This document shows, one piece after another, positions 26,957 through 34,062 of a DNA stretch of 64,000 nucleotides. Within the stretch, counting starts at the first letter, position 1. Each line of letters starts with the position of its first letter. Origin of the DNA: CAYLXN01 sp964586855 (GTDB taxonomy: Bacteria; Patescibacteriota; Saccharimonadia; Saccharimonadales; Saccharimonadaceae); contig CAZPHO010000001.1 in NCBI GenBank assembly GCA_964586855.1, forward strand, positions 26,076 through 90,075, read 5' to 3'. A program made the translations under genes and the position numbers. The notes under the pieces were generated by a model. That model had not been told where the DNA came from. It ran no database searches and was given only the letters and a program-made list of their open reading frames with translations.

Positions 26957-27090
26957 CTCTTTCCCTCCTATTGGAAAATTTGTGAAGAACTCACTTCTTT
27001 TAGAAGTGGCTGATGGTAATTCTATAATTTTTGCTCGAAAACACAAGCTTAAGCAATGTCTATGCTACAATATAAGTCAAAGGAGAAATT

Positions 27091-27624
27091 ATGAATCAAA
27101 CGTCTAAATTAAAATCAACTTTAATCTTAGCCCTGGTGGCGGTGCTAGGCCTAGCGGCCGGCAGTGGAGTCGTCTGGTTTTTGAAAAATGACGAGCTGGC
27201 TTCGGTGAGGAGCGACTTGGACACTAAAAACCAAGAGATTTCGACTCTCAAAAACCAGCCAGTCGCGGTGGATACTCCGACGCAGACAGCCGGCCAGCCA
27301 GCTGGTGTGGGCTCTACGGAGCTCAAACTAACCGACAAGCAAAAACTTGAAGTGCTGACGGTCGAGCGAGTTGGCGATTCGACGGTTGGCGACTATTGGC
27401 TGCCAATTGTGCACGCGATTCACGCGGATTATGCTAGCACCTCACCACTGCCAATTAAATACTCGTCGACTGATGGCTATCAAGTGCCAGGTGTTGGTGG
27501 TGTAAATTATTTTTGGCACAAAAAAGACGGCGCCTGGAAGTTCATCGGCTCGTGCTCACAAGGGCCTTGCCAGATGGAAGCTGGCTATGATTACAACAAG
27601 TTGCCCAAAGAATTGACCCATTAA
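27091..27624 (+). CDS. Membrane-anchored hypothetical protein, 177 aa
   Basis: An N-terminal membrane helix (about 9-31, STLILALVAVLGLAAGSGVVWFL) is followed by a short coiled coil (SVRSDLDTKNQEISTLKN), a Thr/Pro/Gly linker and an exported domain with two Cys close together (GSCSQGPCQ), likely a disulfide. Homology not recognised. ATG with AAGGAG upstream; a TACAAT box precedes it in a region shared with the divergent GFADL-3 promoter. Its TAA stop interlocks by 4 bases (TTAA) with the convergent nucleotidyltransferase gene. Confidence 0.6.
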   Translation: MNQTSKLKSTLILALVAVLGLAAGSGVVWFLKNDELASVRSDLDTKNQEISTLKNQPVAVDTPTQTAGQPAGVGSTELKLTDKQKLEVLTVERVGDSTVGDYWLPIVHAIHADYASTSPLPIKYSSTDGYQVPGVGGVNYFWHKKDGAWKFIGSCSQGPCQMEAGYDYNKLPKELTH

Positions 27625-28046
27625 GTATTTAAATTTTCTAAATAAGTATCGATTAATTTGACATCGACAGCGTCTTTTGGTCGATTAGCATCAAGCTTCC
27701 ATCGTCGCAAATAGTTAAGCGATATAAACCGCACGCCATTAATTTTGAGGCTGTTGTTGATGAGCTCAGCATAGTCAATTTTAGTGTCGTTCTTAAAATT
27801 CCACCATTGCGACCAAATTTCAACCCTGAGACTGTGGTTCGAAAAAATTACATAGTCGTCGTGTTCAGTCGCTTTCTGATGATGAAAATCAGGATGTTGC
27901 AGCAGGCGTTGGTGCTCGGCTTGCGACACAACGATATCAATATCGTGCGCGGGCCGAATAGTTAATTCATTCATGATGCCACTGCCAATAACTATCAATT
28001 GGTCTAAGTTTAAATCTAGTTGCTTGATTTGGTCGCTAATTAACAC
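27621..28046 (-). CDS. Nucleotidyltransferase-fold protein
   Basis: 141 residues. The pol-beta-type nucleotidyltransferase core is visible as LIVIGSGIMNELTIRP followed by DIDIVV (GS...DxD), with a third acidic residue plausible in LRVEIW. A C-terminal YLRRWKLDANRPKDAVDVKLI is like that of MNT/AbiEii-type small nucleotidyltransferases. No HEPN partner is adjacent, so a toxin-antitoxin role is not supported. The start is GTG, 6 bases after TATAAT, thus leaderless. Confidence 0.65.
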   Translation of the reverse strand: MLISDQIKQLDLNLDQLIVIGSGIMNELTIRPAHDIDIVVSQAEHQRLLQHPDFHHQKATEHDDYVIFSNHSLRVEIWSQWWNFKNDTKIDYAELINNSLKINGVRFISLNYLRRWKLDANRPKDAVDVKLIDTYLENLNT

Positions 28047-28052
28047 AAGTTA

Positions 28053-28058
28053 ATTATA
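28053..28058 (-). promoter_or_regulatory. -10 box of the nucleotidyltransferase gene (leaderless type)
   Basis: TATAAT on the minus strand, 6 bases before the GTG start. Confidence 0.65.
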
Positions 28059-28104
28059 CGATATTGGGAAGACAGATTGAAAAGGTATAATTGAAGTGAG
28101 GCGA

Positions 28105-28821
28105 TTAGTCAAATTTGTTTCTTAAAATTCGAAACAATAGTCGTTTGGTGTTGGTATTGAGTTTACTAATGCGATTAATTAAGGCTTCAGGGATATTTTG
28201 TAGGCCATCGGCTATTTTTTGAGCTCTAGTAGCAAATCTAGCATCGACGGCTCGACGAACGTCTTTGAGATTAGACTGAAGTTTGGGATATTCTTGTTGG
28301 ATTCTCTTGATTTTACCTAGTGAAATCAAGGTCGCCGTCCAGTCAATCAGAAAGTTGAGTAGCAATAGTAGGCCAAGAGCAATTTTAATTGTTGGACTGA
28401 TAGTTAGTAATAAATCATTGAACATTGGTTGAAGAAAAGTTATCACAGCTAGGGTGCCTAAGCCGAATAAGACGGAATTCTTAAGCTTAATTCGGCCATG
28501 TAAGTTGAATTTGGATTGGCGGTAATCCCACAGTCGGAGGCTGAAAATTTTCTCTAAGCTAAAATGCGTTAAATACTCAATTAATGTTGAGGTCAAAGCG
28601 CCAATTGCAAAAATTACTAACAGTGATTCATAGCCGCCAGTGTAGTTTATCGCTAGCGCTGTAAGGGCGCCAACACCATAAATTGGTAAAAATGGCCCAT
28701 ACAGAAAGCCGCGTTTATAAAAATATCCAGTATCGAGAAAAACGTAAATCACCTTTGCTAGCCAGCCAAGTAGCGAATAGGCAGTAAAAGTAATGATGTA
28801 AATACTGAAAGTTTCCAACAT
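28105..28821 (-). CDS. CmpB-like membrane protein (putative ABC transporter permease, PF06541-type)
   Basis: 238 residues with five to six membrane helices in the first 170 residues and a basic, coiled C-terminal tail. Motifs RGFLYGPFLPIYGVGAL (about 37-53) and LWDYRQSKFNLHGRIKL (about 97-113) match the conserved blocks of the PF06541 family, usually annotated as a putative ABC transporter permease, though no ATPase gene is beside it. Function is not established. A TATAAT lies upstream with a short leader. It is followed by the nucleotidyltransferase gene in the same direction. Confidence 0.75.
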   Translation of the reverse strand: MLETFSIYIITFTAYSLLGWLAKVIYVFLDTGYFYKRGFLYGPFLPIYGVGALTALAINYTGGYESLLVIFAIGALTSTLIEYLTHFSLEKIFSLRLWDYRQSKFNLHGRIKLKNSVLFGLGTLAVITFLQPMFNDLLLTISPTIKIALGLLLLLNFLIDWTATLISLGKIKRIQQEYPKLQSNLKDVRRAVDARFATRAQKIADGLQNIPEALINRISKLNTNTKRLLFRILRNKFD

Positions 28822-28854
28822 AGATCTTCTTTAGAGATTAATTATAGCACGTGG

Positions 28855-30684
28855 CTAGGTTGATTTTTTGGCTCGTTTACGTTTGTTGGGATCGAGTAGT
28901 TTTTTGCGTAGGCGTAAATTTTTGGGCGTGACTTCAAGCAAATCATCGTCGTTGAGAAAGTCAATTGCTTGCTCGAGGCTCATCTGACGGTGCGGCGTCA
29001 GCTGGACGGTGCCGTCGGATGATTTGGAGCGCATGTTGGTCAGATGTTTGGCCTTGCAAACATTGATCTCCAGATCTTCATGGCGACTGTTTTGGCCAAC
29101 GATCATGCCTTGGTAGACTTCAGCCGCTGGACCGATGAACAACTCACCACGACTTTCAGCGTTTTGCAGTGCGTAGGGAGTTGAAGTTCCCGCTTCAAAA
29201 GCAATCAGCGTGCCAGTTCGCTTAGTGTCAAATTTGCTAACTTGCGGTTCGTAGCCGAGTGGCAAAGCGCTCATAATCGCTGTGCCGCGGGTCAAGGTCA
29301 AAAGTAGACTTCGTAAGCCAATCAAGGCTCGAGTGGTGATTTTATAAACCAAGCGCAAGCTGCCTGTAGTCAGGTTTTCTTGTTTGATTAATTCTGCGTG
29401 GCGTGAACCGAGCTCTTGGCTGACTGGCCCAATAAATTCAGGTGCAATTTCGACATAGAATTCCTCAACTGGCTCTTTGATCACGCTATCTTCGGTGATA
29501 GTAATCACTTCTGGCCGACCGACTTCACACTCATAGCCTTCACGACGCATCGCTTCAATCAAAACACTCAAATGCAACTCGCCACGACCAGAAATCGTAA
29601 AGCCGATGCCGTTGTCAGCCACTTTTAGGCCGACATTGGTTTCTAGCTCGCGCTTCAGGCGCTCGCCGATTTGGCGCGAAGTCGTAAACTCTCCTTCACG
29701 ACCCTTCATCGGGCTAGTGTTTGGTCCGAGATACATGCTGATAGTTGGTGGGTCAATTTTCATCACCGGCAAAGCTTCAGGCTGATTGATATCAGCGATT
29801 GTCTCGCCAATTTCGCTATCCGTCACACCGACTAAAGCCACGATTTCGCCAGCTGGAGCTGATTTGACCTCTTGCTTTTCTAGGCCATGAAAGCTAAATA
29901 ATTTATCGATTTTGGTTTTGATAATTGTGCCATCACGCTTGATCAGAGCCACTGGCCCAGCTTCGGCTAGTCCACGATAGATCCGACCAATCGAATATTT
30001 GCCCAAGAAGTTATCATAATCAAGTGTTGCAACTTGCATTTGAAATTCACCCGCAGTGCTAACTGATGGCGCCGGAACATGTTTGATGATTGCTTCAAAA
30101 ATTGGCGTTAAATCAGCTGCTTCATCGGTTGAGTCGGGCATGGTCTGCCAAGCTTTACCATCACGAGCGATTGCATAATAGATTGGATAAGATAACTGCG
30201 ATTCGGTGGTTGCTAATTCTAAAAATAAATCTGCTAAATCGTTTTCAACTCGAGCAATGTCTCGCCCCGGCTTGTCGATTTTGTTGATAATCACTACTGG
30301 CGTCAAGCCAAGTTCGAGCGCTTTTGATAGCACAAATTTAGTTTGAGGCATCGGCCCTTCTTGAGCATCGACCACCAACAGCACGCCGTCAGTCATATTC
30401 AATGTCCGTTCGACTTCGCTTGAAAAATCTGCGTGGCCGGGCGTATCAATGATATTGATTTTGTAATCTTGATAAAACACGGCCGTGTTTTTAGCGGTAA
30501 TAGTAATCCCGCGTTCGGTTTCTTGGTCGCCCGAATCCATAATTAAACTTTGCGACATCTCTTGTTGATTGTCGCGAAAAGTGTGTGATTGCTTGAGCAG
30601 CCCATCAACCAAGGTAGTTTTACCGTGGTCAACGTGAGCAATAATTGCGATATTGCGGATTTTTTCAGGTGTAATTTGATTCAT
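28855..30684 (-). CDS. typA: Translational GTPase TypA/BipA
   Basis: Ribosome-binding GTPase of the EF-G/LepA group involved in ribosome assembly and stress growth. 609 residues. G1 AHVDHGKTT (about 16-24), G3 DTPGHADF, G4 NKIDKPG, and the TypA-specific region SRGELFIGPAAEVYQGMIVG and C-terminal LTPHRQMSLEQAIDFLNDDDLLEVTP are present. The ATG is 6 bases after a weak TATTTT and directly follows a terminator-like hairpin, with no Shine-Dalgarno. Confidence 0.96.
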   Translation of the reverse strand: MNQITPEKIRNIAIIAHVDHGKTTLVDGLLKQSHTFRDNQQEMSQSLIMDSGDQETERGITITAKNTAVFYQDYKINIIDTPGHADFSSEVERTLNMTDGVLLVVDAQEGPMPQTKFVLSKALELGLTPVVIINKIDKPGRDIARVENDLADLFLELATTESQLSYPIYYAIARDGKAWQTMPDSTDEAADLTPIFEAIIKHVPAPSVSTAGEFQMQVATLDYDNFLGKYSIGRIYRGLAEAGPVALIKRDGTIIKTKIDKLFSFHGLEKQEVKSAPAGEIVALVGVTDSEIGETIADINQPEALPVMKIDPPTISMYLGPNTSPMKGREGEFTTSRQIGERLKRELETNVGLKVADNGIGFTISGRGELHLSVLIEAMRREGYECEVGRPEVITITEDSVIKEPVEEFYVEIAPEFIGPVSQELGSRHAELIKQENLTTGSLRLVYKITTRALIGLRSLLLTLTRGTAIMSALPLGYEPQVSKFDTKRTGTLIAFEAGTSTPYALQNAESRGELFIGPAAEVYQGMIVGQNSRHEDLEINVCKAKHLTNMRSKSSDGTVQLTPHRQMSLEQAIDFLNDDDLLEVTPKNLRLRKKLLDPNKRKRAKKST

Positions 30685-30696
30685 AGCATAAAAATA

Positions 30697-30720
30697 AGCC
30701 TTAGTCTTGATTCTAAGGCT
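30697..30720 (-). terminator. Terminator-like hairpin just upstream of typA
   Basis: Perfect AGCCTTAG / CTAAGGCT stem with an 8-base loop, followed on the minus strand by TATTTTTATG running into the typA start 13 bases away. It can terminate the upstream kinase transcript; an attenuator of typA is the alternative. Confidence 0.6.
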
Positions 30721-30767
30721 AACTCTTTGTTGATTATATCACAGATTGAGGTTTGACGCAAGCATGA

Positions 30768-31322
30768 CTAAGTCATCAGCTGGTCTAGAATTTGGTCAAG
30801 TTTAAACTGCAAATCAGTGGTCGAGCCTTCGTTGATGATGGTGAAGTCAGCCCGAGCAATCGGTCCAGCTTGGTGGAGATTTTCGATTTGCGAAAAATCA
30901 CGAGCTTCAAGTTCAGCTGGCGTCAGTGGACGCTCGGGTCGATTAGCTAGCCGGGCGGTGCGGGTGGCAGGGGAGGCATAGATCGCCAAAACCTTAAAAT
31001 TGTCACCAAATTGTTCCCGAAAAGTTAAATATTCCTCCCAAGAATACATACTTTCAATGATCACGCTCGACTGACCATAAAGCCGATTAATTTTGTCCAA
31101 ACTCAGCACTGCGTAAGCCGCCATGCCGTGTTTTTGGCGAACTTCTTCCCGGACTGGTCGCTCATTTTCTTGAGTAAAAGGTAAGTTTCGCTCGCGCAAG
31201 ATGTCCAGCGTCACATCACCCAGATAAACTTTCGGCCAGCCAGTTTTTTGCATCAAATAGTCAACCGCTTCAGTTTTGCCGGCACCAGGCAGGCCGACGA
31301 CCGCTAGGACTAAATTTGCCAT
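30768..31322 (-). CDS. P-loop kinase (dephospho-CoA/adenylate-kinase-like)
   Basis: A 184-residue AAA_18/NMP-kinase-like protein. It starts MANLVLAVVGLPGAGKTEAV (Walker A GLPGAGKT at about 10-17), has SSVIIESMYSWEEY as the substrate side, a lid-like RTARLANRPERPLTPAELEARD stretch and FTIINEGSTTDL near the end, as in dephospho-CoA kinase-related enzymes. The substrate cannot be told. It starts 1 base after the dCMP deaminase stop and presumably belongs to a nucleotide-metabolism operon with it. Confidence 0.75.
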   Translation of the reverse strand: MANLVLAVVGLPGAGKTEAVDYLMQKTGWPKVYLGDVTLDILRERNLPFTQENERPVREEVRQKHGMAAYAVLSLDKINRLYGQSSVIIESMYSWEEYLTFREQFGDNFKVLAIYASPATRTARLANRPERPLTPAELEARDFSQIENLHQAGPIARADFTIINEGSTTDLQFKLDQILDQLMT

Positions 31323-31323
31323 T

Positions 31324-31803
31324 TTAAGCCTTCCTTTCTGGGCTGTATTGGCGGGTTTTGACGCCAGCCAATTTGAGTAGTTTGCGCGAAGCTTTAAAAG
31401 CTGGCAACGCAGCGTGTTTGTCGCTATCGTAAACCACTTCTTTGATGCTAGTTTGGATGATGGTTTTGGCACACTCGTTGCAGGGGAAAAGCGTGCAATA
31501 AATTTTGCCATCTTTGGTTGAGGCGTTGGCATTGTAAATTGCATTTTCTTCAGCGTGGCAAACGTAAGGGTATTTGGTATCGGCAAAATCACCATCGCGC
31601 TCCCACGGCAAGTCGTGCTCGTCCTCAATACCGCGCGGAAGACCATTGTAGCCAGCGCCAACAACCACGTTAGCTTGATTGGTGATGATTGCACCAGCTT
31701 GGGTTGATGGGTCCTTCGACCGCTCGGAGATTACATACGCCATGCGCATGAAGCACTCGTCCCAGCTGATTCGACTTTTACGCGGCTCGACTTTTTTGGT
31801 CAT
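31324..31803 (-). CDS. dCMP deaminase family protein
   Basis: Zinc-dependent deoxycytidylate deaminase that makes dUMP for thymidylate synthesis. 159 residues. Zinc and catalytic motifs are CHAEENAI (His-Ala-Glu) and PCNEC (two Cys); the N-terminal SWDECFMRMAYVISERSKDPSTQ block and GYNGLPRG are typical of dCMP/ComEB-type deaminases. The start MTKKVEP is fixed by AAGGAGAAAAAC. It lies in the same strand as tRNA-Pro upstream and the P-loop kinase downstream. The thymidine kinase at 45.2 kb is another part of dTMP supply. Confidence 0.9.
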   Translation of the reverse strand: MTKKVEPRKSRISWDECFMRMAYVISERSKDPSTQAGAIITNQANVVVGAGYNGLPRGIEDEHDLPWERDGDFADTKYPYVCHAEENAIYNANASTKDGKIYCTLFPCNECAKTIIQTSIKEVVYDSDKHAALPAFKASRKLLKLAGVKTRQYSPERKA

Positions 31804-31825
31804 GTTTTTCTCCTTCAAATGATTC

Positions 31826-31901
31826 TGGTCGGGACGACAAGATTCGAACTTGCGACCTCACGGCCCCCAGCCGTGCGCGCTACCAACTGCGCCACGCCCC
31901 G
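31826..31901 (-). tRNA. tRNA-Pro (GGG)
   Basis: 76 bases, with encoded CCA. Acceptor stem CGGGGCG / CGTCCCG (one G-U), D-arm GGCGCAGTTGGTAGCGC, anticodon stem CACGG / CCGTG with loop CTGGGGG (anticodon GGG), and T-loop GTTCGAATC. A TATAAT box lies about 9 bases upstream of the 5' end. Confidence 0.95.
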
Positions 31902-32311
31902 TGCTTTTTATTATAACATCTCATTTGTAGTATAATATGCGCTATGAAGCCCTTGCCTAAAACTAGCAGCAGCACACCTGTGATGCCAGCGTTGGAGAGC
32001 CTAGCGATGTTGTCTATATCGAGCTTGTCAAAACCAAAAACTATCACCAAGCCATAGGCGATTGTAATATAAATAATTGGCAGAATATAACCGAGCAATT
32101 GAAACTTGGTGTTTTGCCATTTCCAGTCAAATCCACGCAGATTGCGGTCGTAAGCAAATGTCACCCCTAGTGCAATCAAGGCGGGAGAAAACATCAAAGC
32201 CGCACCATAGACAATGTTACCCTGAATGTCGCTACCATTGAGAATAATAAGCGTATTAAAAACCACGCACGAAACAAGCATTAATATGCCAAACGAAATA
32301 ATTTTTTCCAA
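31880..32311 (-). pseudogene. Truncated membrane protein gene, CPBP-protease-like N-terminal remnant
   Basis: An open frame of 143 codons with four hydrophobic segments whose 3' end runs through the tRNA-Pro promoter into the tRNA itself, which a real gene should not do. The meaningful part stops near GKGFIA at about 31935. The N-terminal half resembles that of CPBP intramembrane proteases but the catalytic part is absent. An upstream ATG with KLDKTWKK is in another frame and joins only through a one-base change in an A-run at about 32305. So it is probably a decaying fragment. Confidence 0.5.
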
Positions 32312-32394
32312 GTTTTGTCTAATTTCATCTTGCTAACGCCTTTCGAGGTAATTTACGATAACAGACTACATTTAAACAAAAAAGCTAACCTTTT

Positions 32395-33168
32395 CTACTT
32401 TAGTGGAATATTGAAAACCGAGCCGCCGCCCATATATTGAGGCATTTTGCCGTCCCATTTCTCGATCGCCATTTTTTGGAGATATCCAGAGCTGAGTGTT
32501 TCGGACTGAAGTTGCTGGGCTTGTGAATCTGTTTTTGAGGCATCGAGGTTAAATTTTGCTCGTTCGGCGTTTTGTTGAGCGACTTGTTTTTCCTCAATCG
32601 CTTTTGAGAATGATGGCGAGAATTGGAAGTTGGTAATGCTGACGTCGTCAATCACAATGCCGTATTTTTCTAGTCGATCACCGAGCTGTTTATACACATC
32701 GGCTTTTAGGTCGCCTCGTTTGGTAATCAGCTCGCCAGCATTGTATTTGGCGGCTGACGCCTTGAATGTCTCCTGGAGAGCAGGCATGACGATTTTGTCT
32801 TTGTAATTAATGCCAATCGTTTGGTGAATGTTACTAATCTGTCCTCGGTTCAGGTGGTAGTTAATCACCACTTCGCCAAAAACATCCTGAAGGTCATTTG
32901 TGGCTGCCCCGGCTTCTTGTTGTTCTTTTTGGATTTTGATGTCGTATCTGGTGACCTGCTCGACAAACGGAATAATTACCGATATTCCCTCTGACAGTTC
33001 TCGTCCAGTGACTCGCCCGAAATTGGTTACTACTCCAACCTGACCAGTATTAATCTTTTTTACGCCAGCGCTAACGATAATAATTGCCAGCAGGATTAAT
33101 CCAAAAATTTTCAGTCCCTTTATTATTGGCTTGGTGTCGATAGGAATTGTTTTAAGTGGCTTAGCCAT
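32395..33168 (-). CDS. Prohibitin-like SPFH/Band 7 membrane protein
   Basis: 257 residues: N-terminal membrane helix (about 17-38), then an SPFH domain opening INTGQVGVVTNFGRVTGRELSEG and continuing IIPFVEQVTRYDIKIQKEQQE, exactly the prohibitin-type start, and a coiled C-terminal region (SPSFSKAIEEKQVAQQNAERAKF). Such proteins form membrane rings or scaffolds and often work with FtsH; ftsH is elsewhere in this window. The ATG has AAAGGAC upstream. Confidence 0.88.
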   Translation of the reverse strand: MAKPLKTIPIDTKPIIKGLKIFGLILLAIIIVSAGVKKINTGQVGVVTNFGRVTGRELSEGISVIIPFVEQVTRYDIKIQKEQQEAGAATNDLQDVFGEVVINYHLNRGQISNIHQTIGINYKDKIVMPALQETFKASAAKYNAGELITKRGDLKADVYKQLGDRLEKYGIVIDDVSITNFQFSPSFSKAIEEKQVAQQNAERAKFNLDASKTDSQAQQLQSETLSSGYLQKMAIEKWDGKMPQYMGGGSVFNIPLK

Positions 33169-33268
33169 TCTTGTGTCCTTTTGCTTCTATTAATAATATT
33201 GACTTAATTATAGCACTTCTAGCCCATTAGGTCATCTTCAACTAGGTAAATTATTTTTTCTTTTTACG

Positions 33269-33519
33269 CTACTTTCAAAATCGCACCAGGAGTGGCAGTA
33301 GTTCAAGTTGTTGGCACAATAATTTCAGCAGGTTTACCGATTGTGACGACTTATTTTACATCTTTGACGACCTCTACTTTGGCTGATGCTAATACCAATC
33401 AACGCTCGACTGACAGTCACCAACCAACTGATCAGACCATCGAGGACAAAAACAATGATTCCACTCCGAAGACTTTTTCTCAAGATGAAGTCATTGACAG
33501 ACCATTCCTTTCAGCGTAA
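33269..33519 (+). pseudogene. Duplicated 5' fragment of the ABC exporter gene
   Basis: About 122 bases (33269-33390) match positions 36183-36304 of the ABC exporter with roughly 19 differences by eye; the translation keeps VIGTVISAGLPIVTTYF-like residues. It then runs into unrelated Asp/Gln/Thr-rich codons up to a TAA at 33519. It has no start region and no rest of the exporter, so it is a remnant lying just before cassette A. Confidence 0.75.
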
Positions 33520-33522
33520 GAT
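33494..33522 (+). promoter_or_regulatory. Promoter of cassette A
   Basis: TTGACA, 17-base spacer, TAAGAT, then a leader with AAATAAGATTAAATGAAAGGAT before ATG 33550 (bases written here exceed no functional motif; the key parts are AATAAG and GAAAGGAT). Cassettes B, C and D have the same arrangement. Confidence 0.65.
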
Positions 33523-33549
33523 GCAAATAAGATTAAATGAAAGGATGTT

Positions 33550-34017
33550 ATGGCTTCTGCAAACCAAAAATCATTCAAAAAACTAAAACCTAAGCAAAAG
33601 TCGAAGAAAACAATCTTAATCGTAATCGCTATCATAGTAGCAATTCCCGTATTCTTTGTTTTGAAAGATCTATTTTTAAAGTGGCGAACTTTAAGCGATC
33701 TTGATGACCCGATGATTGCTAAAGATGTGGCAGGACTGGAGCTCAAGGAGCGATTCATTACTCCTCCTGGCGAATTTATAAAAAGGATTTATCCTGAAGT
33801 AAATAATTATTATGCTAAGCCTAGTAATAAAACAGACAAAGAGCTGTCGAGCGAACTAATGGCCTTGGCGGTAGCTAGTGGCTGGCTTGAAATTAAACCA
33901 GGAGACTCTAATCCACTGAACTTCTCAGCAAGAAAAGGCAGAAGGGAGTTGGGTGTGTCTGTTGATACGGTTGCTGCCGATAATTTAATCGCAATTTCAA
34001 TAAAGAAATGGGATTAG
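33550..34017 (+). CDS. Cassette A small membrane protein (A1)
   Basis: 155 residues: Lys-rich N-terminus, one membrane helix (about 21-43, TILIVIAIIVAIPVFFVLKDL), then an exported domain. It begins with the cassette-wide motif LSDLDDPMIAKDVAGLEL. B1, C1 and D1 share this motif and layout; A1 is closest to B1 (YITP/FITP.GEF and a TDK.LS block). Family not recognised. It sits directly upstream of an SGNH hydrolase with TAG/GTG overlap, so the two are probably co-translated and may act together, for example as an anchor, inhibitor or chaperone (inference). Confidence 0.65.
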   Translation: MASANQKSFKKLKPKQKSKKTILIVIAIIVAIPVFFVLKDLFLKWRTLSDLDDPMIAKDVAGLELKERFITPPGEFIKRIYPEVNNYYAKPSNKTDKELSSELMALAVASGWLEIKPGDSNPLNFSARKGRRELGVSVDTVAADNLIAISIKKWD

Positions 34018-34062
34018 TGTTATCGCAGTCAAGGATATTACGCGTATTTAATTACGTCTTTT

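Noticed and set aside
27621..28046. MNT/HEPN toxin-antitoxin pair
   Set aside because: Only the nucleotidyltransferase-fold gene is present; the neighbour is a membrane protein, not HEPN.
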